Below are positions 1-5,837 of a stretch of 10,984 bases of DNA, piece after piece. The notes below the pieces were generated by a model, which was not told the origin of the DNA, made no database searches, and saw nothing but the letters and a program-made list of their open reading frames with translations. Position numbers and translations under genes: made by a program. Within the stretch, counting starts at the first letter, position 1. Each line of letters begins with the position of its first letter. Source of the DNA: Actinomycetes bacterium (lineage in GTDB: Bacteria; Actinomycetota; Acidimicrobiia; Acidimicrobiales; RAAP-2); assembly GCA_021801615.1 (NCBI GenBank), contig JAJYXS010000182.1:1-10984 (forward strand), in the 5' to 3' direction.

Positions 1-30
1 CGTCCCTGCCTCTCTCTCCCGAACACGCCC

Positions 31-381
31 AGGTGGAGGTGGCGGGAATCGAACCCGCGTCCTCCGGTTTCTCACTGGGCCTTCTCCGAGCGCAGCCGGC
101 AGGGGATTGTCGGGGGCTCCGCTACTGCCGGCGGCGGCGGCGTCCCGTACCCGGCGAAGTGTCCCCGCAGCCCTGCCGGAGCGGCCTGCGAGCGAGCTCC
201 ACTCGATGACGCCCGGTCACCAGCCCGTGGAGCAGAGGCTGGGCGGACGACGCTACTGATTAAGCAGCGTACGCGAGCGGATGCTCGGCGTTTGTTTTGT
301 GTTCCGGCTCTTTTACGTGGCTCCGGAGACCACGGCTCGCTTCTCCCAACTCGACGACCGGAGTCGAAACCTTTCACCCCC
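31..381 (-). ncRNA. ssrA: tmRNA (transfer-messenger RNA)
   Basis: Rescues stalled ribosomes together with SmpB: it enters as an alanyl-tRNA mimic and then serves as the template for a degradation tag. Read on the minus strand, the 5' end GGGGGUG (381-375) pairs with CACCUCC (41-35). This gives a seven-pair acceptor stem with G-U at the third pair, the alanine identity element. The conserved GGTTTCGAC follows the 5' end (371-363), and a T-arm with GGTTCGATTCC lies at 41-62. A tag frame closes with TAA at 262-260 and reads ...TNAEHPLAYAA. The resume codon is not certain; ACA at 295-293 is one candidate. The discriminator is A (34), but the next three bases read CCT, so the terminal CCA is probably added after transcription. 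It lies 85 bp downstream of smpB on the same strand, the usual partnership. Exact ends are inferred from the acceptor pairing. Confidence 0.95.
260..295 (-). other. tmRNA proteolysis-tag reading frame
   Basis: Minus-strand codons ACA AAC GCC GAG CAT CCG CTC GCG TAC GCT GCT TAA encode TNAEHPLAYAA. The expected tag would be this sequence preceded by the alanine carried by tmRNA. The Ala-Ala C-terminus is typical of ssrA tags recognised by ClpXP. The penultimate triplet is Tyr-Ala-Ala rather than the commoner Leu-Ala-Ala. The first codon of the frame is inferred; the stop and the C-terminal residues are read directly. Confidence 0.75.
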
Positions 382-389
382 TCGTATCG

Positions 390-417
390 GGCGCCGCCGG
401 GTCTGGCGGCCGGCGCC
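390..417. terminator. GGCGCC inverted repeat between smpB and ssrA
   Basis: Two copies of GGCGCC (390-395 and 412-417) flank a GC-rich loop that can add three further pairs (GCC/GGC). The element sits in the 85-bp gap between the smpB stop and the tmRNA 5' end. It could end or slow smpB transcription or be part of the tmRNA leader. There is no T-tract. On the minus strand a TAGACT hexamer (423-418) just upstream could be a -10 box for ssrA, but I see no matching -35. Function is inference. Confidence 0.3.
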
Positions 418-466
418 AGTCTAGTGGCGGGGTCGAGGCCTGGAGCCGCTGGCGCGAGGGACGACG

Positions 467-994
467 TCAGCTGTGCACTCCCCAGCGCTGGGCGTTGCGC
501 AGCGTCCTGGCGGACTCGCGCTCGGCTTCCCGTGACAGGATCGCTTGGCGCTTGTCGTAGAGCTTGCGCCCTCGGGCGAGCGCGAGCTGGACCTTGGCCC
601 TGCCGTCTTTGAAGTACAAGGACAGTGGCACGAGGGTCAGCGACTGCTGCTGGGTGCGCCCCATGAGCTCGTCGATCTCCTTGCGGTGCACAAGCAGCTT
701 GCGCTTCCGGTCGGGCTCGTGGCCGCCGAAGCCCGTCGCGAACTGCCACGCCGGAACGTGCACGCCGTAGAGCCACAGCTCGCCGTCGGCGACGCGGGCG
801 TAGGCATCGGCGAGCTGGGCCTTCCCCTCGCGCAGCGACTTCACTTCGCTGCCCGTGAGCACGATCCCCGCTTCGATCGTCTCGAGGATGTCGTAGTCAT
901 GGCGCGCGCGCCGGTTCGTGGCGACCGTTCGATCGCCACGTCGCCCTTCGCGTGCCGCGGCGCGCTTGGCCGCCATCTTCTTGGCTCGTGCCAT
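467..994 (-). CDS. smpB: SsrA-binding protein SmpB
   Basis: SmpB binds the tRNA-like domain of tmRNA and carries it into the empty A site of stalled ribosomes; its C-terminal tail occupies the mRNA channel. The 175-residue product shows the family core: TNRRARHDYDILETIEAG near residue 27, then GSEVKSLREGKAQL, then DGELWLYGVHV. After these come RKLLVHRKEI and the end of the barrel at ALARGRKLYDKR. A basic tail of about 25 residues follows and is expected to form the helix in the mRNA channel. Length is slightly above the usual 150-165 because of a Lys/Arg/Ala-rich N-terminus. ATG at 994 is used; a second ATG six codons in would also give a full protein, and neither has a strong Shine-Dalgarno. 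It lies directly upstream of ssrA on the same strand, which supports the call. Confidence 0.97.
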   Translation of the reverse strand: MARAKKMAAKRAAAREGRRGDRTVATNRRARHDYDILETIEAGIVLTGSEVKSLREGKAQLADAYARVADGELWLYGVHVPAWQFATGFGGHEPDRKRKLLVHRKEIDELMGRTQQQSLTLVPLSLYFKDGRAKVQLALARGRKLYDKRQAILSREAERESARTLRNAQRWGVHS

Positions 995-1055
995 GGCATG
1001 ACGAGGCTACGGCCCCTCGCGTCCCAAGCGCGCGTTCGGCTCGCGATGTCCGGAC

Positions 1056-1193
1056 TCCAGACGTCCAGACGTCCGAACGTCCAGGGGTCGAGACGCCCAG
1101 GTCTGCCGTCGAGACGTCGAGACGTCCGAACGCCCAAGGGTCGAGTCGCCCAGGGCTGACGTCCAGACGTCCAGATGTCCGAACGTCCAGGGG
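1056..1193. repeat. 53-bp direct tandem repeat, three copies of a 32-bp core
   Basis: Three 32-bp cores lie at 1056-1087, 1109-1140 and 1162-1193, spaced exactly 53 bp apart. Cores 1 and 3 differ at one base; core 2 is more diverged (TCGAG for TCCAG, CGCCCAAGGG for CGTCCAGGGG). The two 21-bp spacers (1088-1108 and 1141-1161) match at 18 of 21 positions, so the whole 53-bp unit is repeated. Inside each core, ACGTC or a variant recurs about every 8 bp, and several copies form the palindrome GACGTC. The array fills most of the intergenic region between the divergent smpB and mec. No gene is visible here; the ORFs crossing it are byproducts of the repeat. Function unknown. Confidence 0.85.
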
Positions 1194-1250
1194 CCAAGGG
1201 GGTCCGGAGAGCCCTCAGCGTCGGAGCATCCGCGCCCTTCGGGTGCGTGG

Positions 1251-1260
1251 TAGGTACTCT
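1251..1260 (+). promoter_or_regulatory. Possible -10 element(s) for mec, leaderless start
   Basis: TAGGTACTCT contains two candidate -10 hexamers, TAGGTA (1251-1256) and TACTCT (1255-1260, fits TANNNT). The first lies 7 nt before GTG 1264 and the second 9 nt before ATG 1270, so a transcript could start at or next to the start codon. There is no convincing Shine-Dalgarno or -35 hexamer. This is inference from spacing alone. Confidence 0.4.
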
Positions 1261-1269
1261 CCTGTGGCG

Positions 1270-1698
1270 ATGCTGCGGTTGCCGCGCAACCTCTACCTGC
1301 AGATGGTCGCCCACTGCATCGTCGGGCTTCCCGACGAAGCCTGCGGGGTGCTCGCAGGCGATCCGGCGACCGGCACCGTCGTGCGCCTGTACCCGACGCG
1401 CAACGCGGCGGCGTCCGCGCGCGTCTACACGGTCGACTCGCACGACCTGCTCCAGGCGGACCGCGACGCCGAGCGCGCCGGCACGCAGCTGATCGGGGTG
1501 TTCCACTCCCACACCCACACCGACGCCTACCCGTCGGCTACGGACGTGGACCAGGCACCCGACTCCGCATGGCACTACGTGGTGGTGTCATTGCGCGACA
1601 CGCATCCGGTCGTCCGCAGCTACCGGATCGGCGACGGGCGGATCGAGGAGGAGTCCGTCGTGGTGCTTGGCCAGGTACCTCAGGCCGTCGCGGTCTGA
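1270..1698 (+). CDS. mec: Mec, JAMM/MPN+ metallopeptidase (CysO-cysteine peptidase)
   Basis: Zinc-dependent JAMM-family (M67) peptidase. The mycobacterial homologue (Rv1334) removes cysteine from the C-terminus of the carrier CysO, the last step of CysO-dependent cysteine synthesis. In this 142-residue protein the catalytic Glu is E23 in PDEACGVLAG. The zinc motif is complete: H79-S-H81, S89 and D92 in HSHTHTDAYPSATD. Length matches the stand-alone bacterial family. ATG 1270 is chosen; GTG 1264, two codons earlier in the same frame, is equally possible because neither has a clear ribosome-binding site and an overlapping -10 box suggests leaderless initiation. cysO and cysM follow on the same strand, the M. 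tuberculosis order. cysO begins 145 bp downstream. Confidence 0.92.
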   Translation: MLRLPRNLYLQMVAHCIVGLPDEACGVLAGDPATGTVVRLYPTRNAAASARVYTVDSHDLLQADRDAERAGTQLIGVFHSHTHTDAYPSATDVDQAPDSAWHYVVVSLRDTHPVVRSYRIGDGRIEEESVVVLGQVPQAVAV

Positions 1699-1773
1699 AG
1701 CCGTCGCGCGCCCTTTCAGCCGTGCGACGACTGGGCACGCGAGGCCCCGGTCTGGCGCGCCGGATCTGCCCGG

Positions 1774-1779
1774 TAGAAT
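1774..1779 (+). promoter_or_regulatory. Possible -10 box upstream of cysO
   Basis: TAGAAT in the 145-bp gap between mec and cysO fits the TANNNT consensus and would give a leader of about 60 nt before the cysO GTG. No good -35 hexamer is visible at 16-19 bp. It suggests cysO-cysM may have its own promoter as well as read-through from mec. Confidence 0.3.
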
Positions 1780-1843
1780 CTGGAGCCGAAAGGTCAGGTA
1801 TTCGGGCGGCCCCGGAGCGGGTTCGCCCCCGTCAGGAGGTGCC

Positions 1844-2125
1844 GTGGCTGTCGCAGTCGAAGTCCGCCTGCCGACCGTGCTTCGTCCGCAGGCCGGGGGG
1901 CAGTCCACCGTCACGGTCGAGGCCTCGACGATCGGCGACGTCCTGCGTCAGCTGGTCTCCGAGTACCCCGGCATGTCGGGCCAGCTGCTGAACGCGGACG
2001 GATCGCTTCACCGCTTCGTGAACGTCTACGTGAACGACGACGACGTTCGCTACCTCGACGCGCTCGAGACGCCGGTGAAAGAGGGCGACGAGGTGTCCTT
2101 GCTCCCGGCCGTGGCCGGCGGCTGA
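1844..2125 (+). CDS. cysO: CysO, ubiquitin-like sulfur carrier (MoaD/ThiS family)
   Basis: Small beta-grasp sulfur carrier. In Mycobacterium its C-terminal Gly-Gly is thiocarboxylated and donates sulfide to O-phosphoserine on CysM. The product is 93 residues, the usual size, and ends AVAGG with the free diglycine needed for adenylation and thiolation. Other family features are a VEVRLPTVLR N-terminal strand, the VNVYVNDDDVRYL segment, and DEVSLLPAVAGG at the end. GTG 1844 is chosen because a strong AGGAGGT (1834-1840) sits just upstream and the protein then begins directly with the first strand. The longer in-frame reading to 1667 has no such signal. It lies between mec and cysM. MoaD and ThiS share the fold, but the neighbours settle the assignment. 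No MoeZ-type activating enzyme is in the window. Confidence 0.94.
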   Translation: MAVAVEVRLPTVLRPQAGGQSTVTVEASTIGDVLRQLVSEYPGMSGQLLNADGSLHRFVNVYVNDDDVRYLDALETPVKEGDEVSLLPAVAGG

Positions 2126-2144
2126 GGACTGCCGCGCCCGTCCG

Positions 2145-3110
2145 GTGGTCGCGCGTCGCAGCGTCCTCGAGCTGATCGGAGACACGCCGCTCGTCGAGGT
2201 GAGCGAGCTCAGCCCGAACCCGGCTGCGCGTCTCTTCGTCAAGCTGGAGGGCCAGAACCCTGGTGGCTCCGTGAAGGACCGGGTCGCTCTCGCGATGGTG
2301 GAGGACGCCGAGAAGGCCGGTCTCCTTCGCCCTGGCGACGGAGACCAGGTGCTCGTCGAGCCCTCGTCCGGCAATACGGGCATCGGGCTCGCGCTCGTCT
2401 GCCGGGTGAAGGGGTACCACCTGAAGGTGGTGCTCCCCTCGAGCGTCTCTCCCGAGCGGCGTCAGCTGCTCGACGTGTGGGGCGCAGAGGTCATCGAGTC
2501 ACCCGGTCAGGAGGGCTCGAACGGCGCGGTGCGCATCGCTCGCGAGCTTGCGGCCGCGCACCCCGAGTGGGTCTTCCTGTACCAGTACGCGAACCACGCG
2601 AACCCGCGCACCCACTACGAACGGACCGGGCCGGAGATCTGGCGGGACTGTCCCGAAGTGACCCACTTCGTCGCGGGCCTCGGGACGTCGGGCACGTTGC
2701 TCGGCGCCGGACGTTACCTGAAGCAGTGCAACCCTGCCGTGCAGATCTGGGCGGTTGAGCCGCCGGCTGGCGAGACCGTCGACGGGCTGCGCAGCCTGGA
2801 CGAGGGGTTCATCCCTCCGATCTTCGAGGAGCTCGGAGGGGCGACACTGCTGGACCGCAAGATCGTCGTGCGCCCGAGGGAGTCGATCGAGTGGGTGCGC
2901 CGGCTCGCGGACGTCGGGATCTTCGCCGGGCTCTCGACCGGCGCGGCGATGGCGGGCGCGGCGAAGTGCGCAACGCAGCTGCAAGACGGGGAGGAGGCCG
3001 CCATCGTCGTCGTGTCCGCGGACGGTGGCTGGAAGTACCTGTCGAGCGGTGCGTGGACCGGCGACATCGACGAGGTCGCCGAGCGTGCGAGATCGACGCT
3101 CTACTTCTGA
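2145..3110 (+). CDS. cysM: CysM, O-phosphoserine sulfhydrylase (PLP cysteine synthase)
   Basis: Fold-type II PLP enzyme that joins sulfide from CysO thiocarboxylate to O-phosphoserine, giving CysO-Cys. In this 321-residue protein the PLP lysine is K44 in GGSVKDR. The substrate loop is SSGNTG (74-79) and the phosphate-binding loop is GTSGT (180-184). The segment DGLRSLDEGF matches the region of M. tuberculosis CysM (YALRNMDEGF) that carries the arginine held responsible for phosphoserine binding; here it is R216. This favours O-phosphoserine over O-acetylserine, an inference from that alignment from memory. GTG 2145 lies 19 bp after the cysO stop without a strong Shine-Dalgarno, so translation may be coupled. 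Length agrees with Mtb CysM (323). It ends ARSTLYF, recalling the hydrophobic C-terminus that closes over the active site in that enzyme. Confidence 0.95.
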   Translation: MVARRSVLELIGDTPLVEVSELSPNPAARLFVKLEGQNPGGSVKDRVALAMVEDAEKAGLLRPGDGDQVLVEPSSGNTGIGLALVCRVKGYHLKVVLPSSVSPERRQLLDVWGAEVIESPGQEGSNGAVRIARELAAAHPEWVFLYQYANHANPRTHYERTGPEIWRDCPEVTHFVAGLGTSGTLLGAGRYLKQCNPAVQIWAVEPPAGETVDGLRSLDEGFIPPIFEELGGATLLDRKIVVRPRESIEWVRRLADVGIFAGLSTGAAMAGAAKCATQLQDGEEAAIVVVSADGGWKYLSSGAWTGDIDEVAERARSTLYF

Positions 3111-3129
3111 CCGACCTACGTTGGGCCCC

Positions 3130-3918
3130 GTGGGCAGCGCGCCGGGCTCCGAGAAGGACGGTGGGACTCTCACCGTCCTGGGTTGCGACGGCGGCTACCC
3201 AGGGCCGGGCGGAGCGGCGAGCGGCTACCTGATCGAGGCGTCCGGGGTGGTCGTCTGGCTCGACTCGGGGCCCGGGACGTTCGCGAACCTCCAGCTCGTC
3301 GCAGATCCCGCTCGGGTGGACGCGCTCATCTTGTCCCACGAGCATCCGGATCACCGGAGCGACGCCGACTCCTTCGCCGTGTGGCTCCACGAGCAGCCGG
3401 CCGCGGCCCCCGTCGCCGTCTACGCGCCGCCTGGGTGCCGGAGGCGCGTGTACTTCGGGGACGACGCCGTGTTCTCCTGGCACGAGGTGGAGTCGTCGCA
3501 GCAGGTTGTGATCTCGCCGCGCGGGGGTGGTGCCGGTGTGGTCTGCTCGTTCAGCGCGACGGACCACGGACCGCCGACGCTTGCCGTGCGCGTGGACGTG
3601 GCGGGAGCGCAGGGTGCGGGTCGGGCGCACTCGCTGGGCTACAGCGCTGACACCGGTCCGGGTTGGTCGCCCGAGGAGCTCGGGCCCGGCATCGGGCTGT
3701 TCCTGTGTGAGGCGACCTACACGCGCGACCACGAGGGCGAGGCGCGTCACCTGAGCGGACGCCAGGCGGGGGCGATGGCCGCGGCGGCCGGCATCGGCCG
3801 GCTCGTGCTCACCCACCGACGCCCGTCGATCGCCGAAGACGCGCTCGCGGCGGAGGCAGACGAGGCCTTCGGCCGACCGGTGCACCAGGCGGCGCGTGGC
3901 CGGGTGTTCGCGTGGTGA
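3130..3918 (+). CDS. MBL-fold hydrolase, Rv1339-like (cyclic-nucleotide phosphodiesterase family)
   Basis: Metallo-beta-lactamase-fold protein of 262 residues. The metal-binding motif HEHPDH is at 70-75, preceded by the LDSGPGTF strand-loop and followed by SATDHGPPTLAVRV, SADTG and a C-terminal LTH. The late segment FLCEATYTRDHEGEARHLSG closely resembles M. tuberculosis Rv1339, reported as an atypical class II cyclic AMP phosphodiesterase. That gene also sits between cysM and rph, although there a rhomboid gene and murI intervene. Substrate specificity cannot be read from the sequence; tRNase Z-like activity is a less likely alternative. The start is uncertain: GTG 3130 and TTG 3121 are in frame and neither has a clear ribosome-binding site. 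It begins 20 bp after the cysM stop and is probably in the same transcript. Confidence 0.88.
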   Translation: MGSAPGSEKDGGTLTVLGCDGGYPGPGGAASGYLIEASGVVVWLDSGPGTFANLQLVADPARVDALILSHEHPDHRSDADSFAVWLHEQPAAAPVAVYAPPGCRRRVYFGDDAVFSWHEVESSQQVVISPRGGGAGVVCSFSATDHGPPTLAVRVDVAGAQGAGRAHSLGYSADTGPGWSPEELGPGIGLFLCEATYTRDHEGEARHLSGRQAGAMAAAAGIGRLVLTHRRPSIAEDALAAEADEAFGRPVHQAARGRVFAW

Positions 3919-3943
3919 TCCCAGCTCGCGCCCTTCGACCCGG

Positions 3944-3949
3944 TACGGT
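3944..3949 (+). promoter_or_regulatory. Possible -10 box in the gap upstream of rph
   Basis: TACGGT fits TANNNT and lies in the 121-bp non-coding gap before rph, so rph and the RdgB gene may have a promoter of their own. No -35 is convincing and the leader would be about 85 nt. Weak evidence. Confidence 0.2.
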
Positions 3950-4039
3950 CACTGCGGCAGCAGGCGCGTCCTGGCGCCTTCTGGCGGAGCCGGGAGGGCG
4001 GGAAGTGCGCGACGAGCGCGAAGGGGTGAGGACGTGACG

Positions 4040-4807
4040 ATGCGGACGGGGGGCAGCGCAGCGGAGCCGAGCGTGCTACGCGCGGACGGGCGCGCGCTCG
4101 ACGAGCTGCGCCCGGTCACCTTCCAGCGGGACTTCACGGTCTTCGCCCCGGGTTCAGTGCTCGTGTCGATGGGGCACACGAAGGTCTTGTGCACGGCGTC
4201 GGTCGAGGACCGGGTGCCCCCGTGGATGCGCGGGAGCGGGAAGGGATGGGTGACCGCCGAGTACTCGATGCTCCCGGGGTCGACGGCGGAGCGTGCGGCG
4301 CGCGAGGCCGCGAAAGGCAAGCAGTCGGGCCGCACGCAGGAGATCCAGCGGCTCATCGGTCGGTCGCTGCGCGCGGTGTGCGACCTCGTGGCGCTCGGGG
4401 AGCTGCAGGTGACCGTGGACTGCGACGTGTTGCAGGCCGACGGGGGCACCCGCACGGCGTCCATTTGCGGTGCGTACCTCGCGCTCCACGACGCGTTCAC
4501 CCGGTTCGTCATGGCCGGGAAGCTGCGTGCGCACCCGCTGACCGACGCCGTCGCCGCGGTGTCGGTAGGCATCGTGGAGGGTGTCGCCATGCTCGACCTC
4601 CCCTACGCCGAAGACTCCCGCGCGGATGTCGACATGAACGTGGTGATGACCGGTTCCGGGCGGTTCGTCGAGGTGCAGGGCACGGCCGAGGGCCTTCCGT
4701 TCAGCCGGTCCGAGCTCGACGAGCTGCTGGTGCTCGCCGAAGCGGGCATTGGGCGGCTCCTCGCCATGCAGGACGCCGTTTTGGCCGAGCCGCCAACCCC
4801 CCGATGA
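4040..4807 (+). CDS. rph: Ribonuclease PH
   Basis: Phosphorolytic 3'-to-5' exoribonuclease that trims tRNA precursors and rRNA 3' ends; it works as a hexamer of PNPase-like domains. The 255-residue product has the N-terminal RADGR (14-18), then GSVLVSMGHTKVLC. The WVTAEYSMLPGST segment and the R-x-TQEIQRLIGRSLRA helix follow. The phosphate-binding region is DCDVLQADGGTRTASICGA, and the later DLPYAEDSRADVDMNVV and FVEVQGTAEG are also typical. Length is close to the usual 240-260. ATG 4040 is chosen because GGTGAGGA (4025-4032) is about 7 nt upstream; GTG 4034, two codons earlier, is an alternative. The stop overlaps the ATG of the next gene (ATGA), so the two are probably translationally coupled. 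Confidence 0.96.
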   Translation: MRTGGSAAEPSVLRADGRALDELRPVTFQRDFTVFAPGSVLVSMGHTKVLCTASVEDRVPPWMRGSGKGWVTAEYSMLPGSTAERAAREAAKGKQSGRTQEIQRLIGRSLRAVCDLVALGELQVTVDCDVLQADGGTRTASICGAYLALHDAFTRFVMAGKLRAHPLTDAVAAVSVGIVEGVAMLDLPYAEDSRADVDMNVVMTGSGRFVEVQGTAEGLPFSRSELDELLVLAEAGIGRLLAMQDAVLAEPPTPR

Positions 4808-5589
4808 GCGGTCTGCCGGCGAGCAGTGTGCCGGCGAGCAGTGTGCCGGCGAGCAGTGTGCCGGCGAGCGGTGCTGGGGCGAGCCGTGTCGCGGCGAGCG
4901 GTGCTGGGGCGAGCCGTGCGTCGGCCGATCCGGCGCCAGGAGGGCTCACCCTCGTGGCGGCGACCGCCAACCCCGACAAGGCGGGCGAGATCCAGGAGAT
5001 CCTCGGGGCCGCCGGTGGGATCTCGCTCATGGCGCGGCCCGCCGACGTGCCTGAGGTGGAGGAGACGGGGGCCACGCTCGTGGAGAATGCCCGTCTGAAG
5101 GCTGTCGCGCTCGCGAAGGCGACCGGGATGCCGGCGCTCGCAGACGACACGGGGCTCGAGGTCGACGCGCTCGGAGGTGCTCCCGGCGCGTACGCGGCGC
5201 GCTATGCCGGCGAGGGAGCGACGTACGCGGACAACGTCGCGAAGCTCCTCTCGGAGCTGGCGGCGCTGCCGGACCGGGGCGGCGCCCGGCGCGCGCGGTT
5301 CCGCACCGTCGCGTGGGTGCAGTTTCCGGACGGGCGCGAGCTGTGGCGCGAGGGCACGGTGGACGGCGTCATCGCCGACGCACCGCGAGGAGACGGTGGC
5401 TTCGGGTACGACGCGGTGTTCGTGCCCGACGAGGGCGACGGGCGCACGTTCGCGCAGCTGCGCCCAGAGGAGAAGCACGCGATCTCCCACCGCGGCCGTG
5501 CCTTGCGCGCACTCGCCGCCGCCATGCGCGCGAAGTCCCAGGTGGAGCCTCTTGGCAGATCGGACGCGGAGGAGGAGAATAGGGGTTGA
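4804..5589 (+). CDS. rdgB: RdgB/HAM1-type XTP/dITP pyrophosphatase with N-terminal extension
   Basis: House-cleaning enzyme that hydrolyses dITP, dXTP and XTP to monophosphates, keeping deaminated purines out of DNA and RNA. The catalytic domain begins near residue 49 with LTLVAATANPDKAGEI. It continues with the acidic ADDTGLEVDALGGAPGAYAARYAG block, the GDGGFGYDAVFVP loop and SHRGRALRAL, all diagnostic. The 261-residue product is about 50 longer than usual because of an N-terminal Ala/Ser/Pro/Gly stretch built from 15-bp and 30-bp repeats. ATG 4804 overlaps the rph stop in ATGA, favouring coupled translation. However, an AGGAGGG (4938-4944) precedes GTG 4954 inside the catalytic domain; that start would trim the first strand and is less likely. 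The C-terminus (AKSQVEPLGRSDAEEENRG) is also longer and probably disordered. Confidence 0.92.
   Translation: MSGLPASSVPASSVPASSVPASGAGASRVAASGAGASRASADPAPGGLTLVAATANPDKAGEIQEILGAAGGISLMARPADVPEVEETGATLVENARLKAVALAKATGMPALADDTGLEVDALGGAPGAYAARYAGEGATYADNVAKLLSELAALPDRGGARRARFRTVAWVQFPDGRELWREGTVDGVIADAPRGDGGFGYDAVFVPDEGDGRTFAQLRPEEKHAISHRGRALRALAAAMRAKSQVEPLGRSDAEEENRG
4815..4918 (+). repeat. In-frame tandem repeats encoding the RdgB N-terminus
   Basis: GCCGGCGAGCAGTGT occurs three times without a gap (4815-4829, 4830-4844, 4845-4859) and encodes repeated Pro-Ala-Ser-Ser-Val. A second, 30-bp repeat follows: the same 27 bases at 4862-4888 and 4892-4918, encoding Ala-Ser-Gly-Ala-Gly-Ala-Ser-Arg twice. 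Both periods are multiples of 15, so gain or loss of a unit keeps the reading frame. The pattern looks like replication slippage. Confidence 0.9.
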
Positions 5590-5591
5590 GG

Positions 5592-5678
5592 GTGACGTCG
5601 GAACGACGACCCGAGCACGGAAGGGAGCTTGCGATGGGATCGACGAGCTCGACCGAGGAGTGCGGCCCGCCGGGCTGA
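5592..5678 (+). CDS. Possible 28-residue small ORF after rdgB
   Basis: GTG 5592 opens a 28-codon ORF ending CGPPG. An internal ATG at 5634 has a fair Shine-Dalgarno, AAGGGAG (5621-5627), 6 nt upstream and would give only 14 residues (MGSTSSTEECGPPG). I recognise no family. The ribosome-binding site is the only reason to list it; the ORF may be chance or the remnant of a lost gene. It lies 2 bp after the rdgB stop and upstream of the hairpin at 5838, so it is probably on the same transcript. Confidence 0.15.
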   Translation: MTSERRPEHGRELAMGSTSSTEECGPPG

Positions 5679-5837
5679 GCTCACGCCGCCGGCGCGGGCG
5701 GCGCAGTGCAGCCGGGACGACGTCGTGCGGTGCTCGTTGCAGGCCGCGGAGGTCCGGTCGACGACCGGCGAACAGACAGCGGCCCTCCACCATCGTCGCC
5801 GACCACGGCGGAACACCCCGGTGACCAACCGCGAGAC
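5679..5837. other. Intergenic stretch without a recognisable gene
   Basis: Together with the small ORF before it, this makes about 250 bp between rdgB and the hairpin at 5838. The reading frames are Arg-rich noise with no family motifs, and I see no tRNA-like element. CCGGTCGACGACCGG (about 5755-5769) is a small inverted repeat of unknown meaning. The distance from rdgB to the hairpin is longer than usual for a terminator. Confidence 0.4.

Noticed and set aside
1056..1193. CRISPR array
   Set aside because: The would-be spacers are repeated too (18/21 matching), there are only three units, and no cas gene is near. It is a tandem repeat.
952..1269. Upstream extension of the mec frame through the tandem repeat
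   Set aside because: The extra ~100 residues would be encoded by the 53-bp repeats and the smpB antisense strand. JAMM proteins of this type are about 140 residues, and the core starts at 1270.
1699..1843. Riboswitch or T-box in the cysO leader
   Set aside because: The 145 bp show no recognisable SAM, TPP or T-box elements; only a -10-like hexamer and the Shine-Dalgarno can be supported.
2809..3885. 358-codon minus-strand frame over cysM and the MBL gene
   Set aside because: His/Arg/Pro-rich antisense translation without motifs; both plus-strand genes are strongly supported.
4954..5589. GTG 4954 as the true rdgB start
   Set aside because: Despite the good AGGAGGG upstream, this start would remove the first residues of strand 1 (LTL before VAATANP). 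The ATGA overlap with rph favours 4804. Kept as an open question in the findings.
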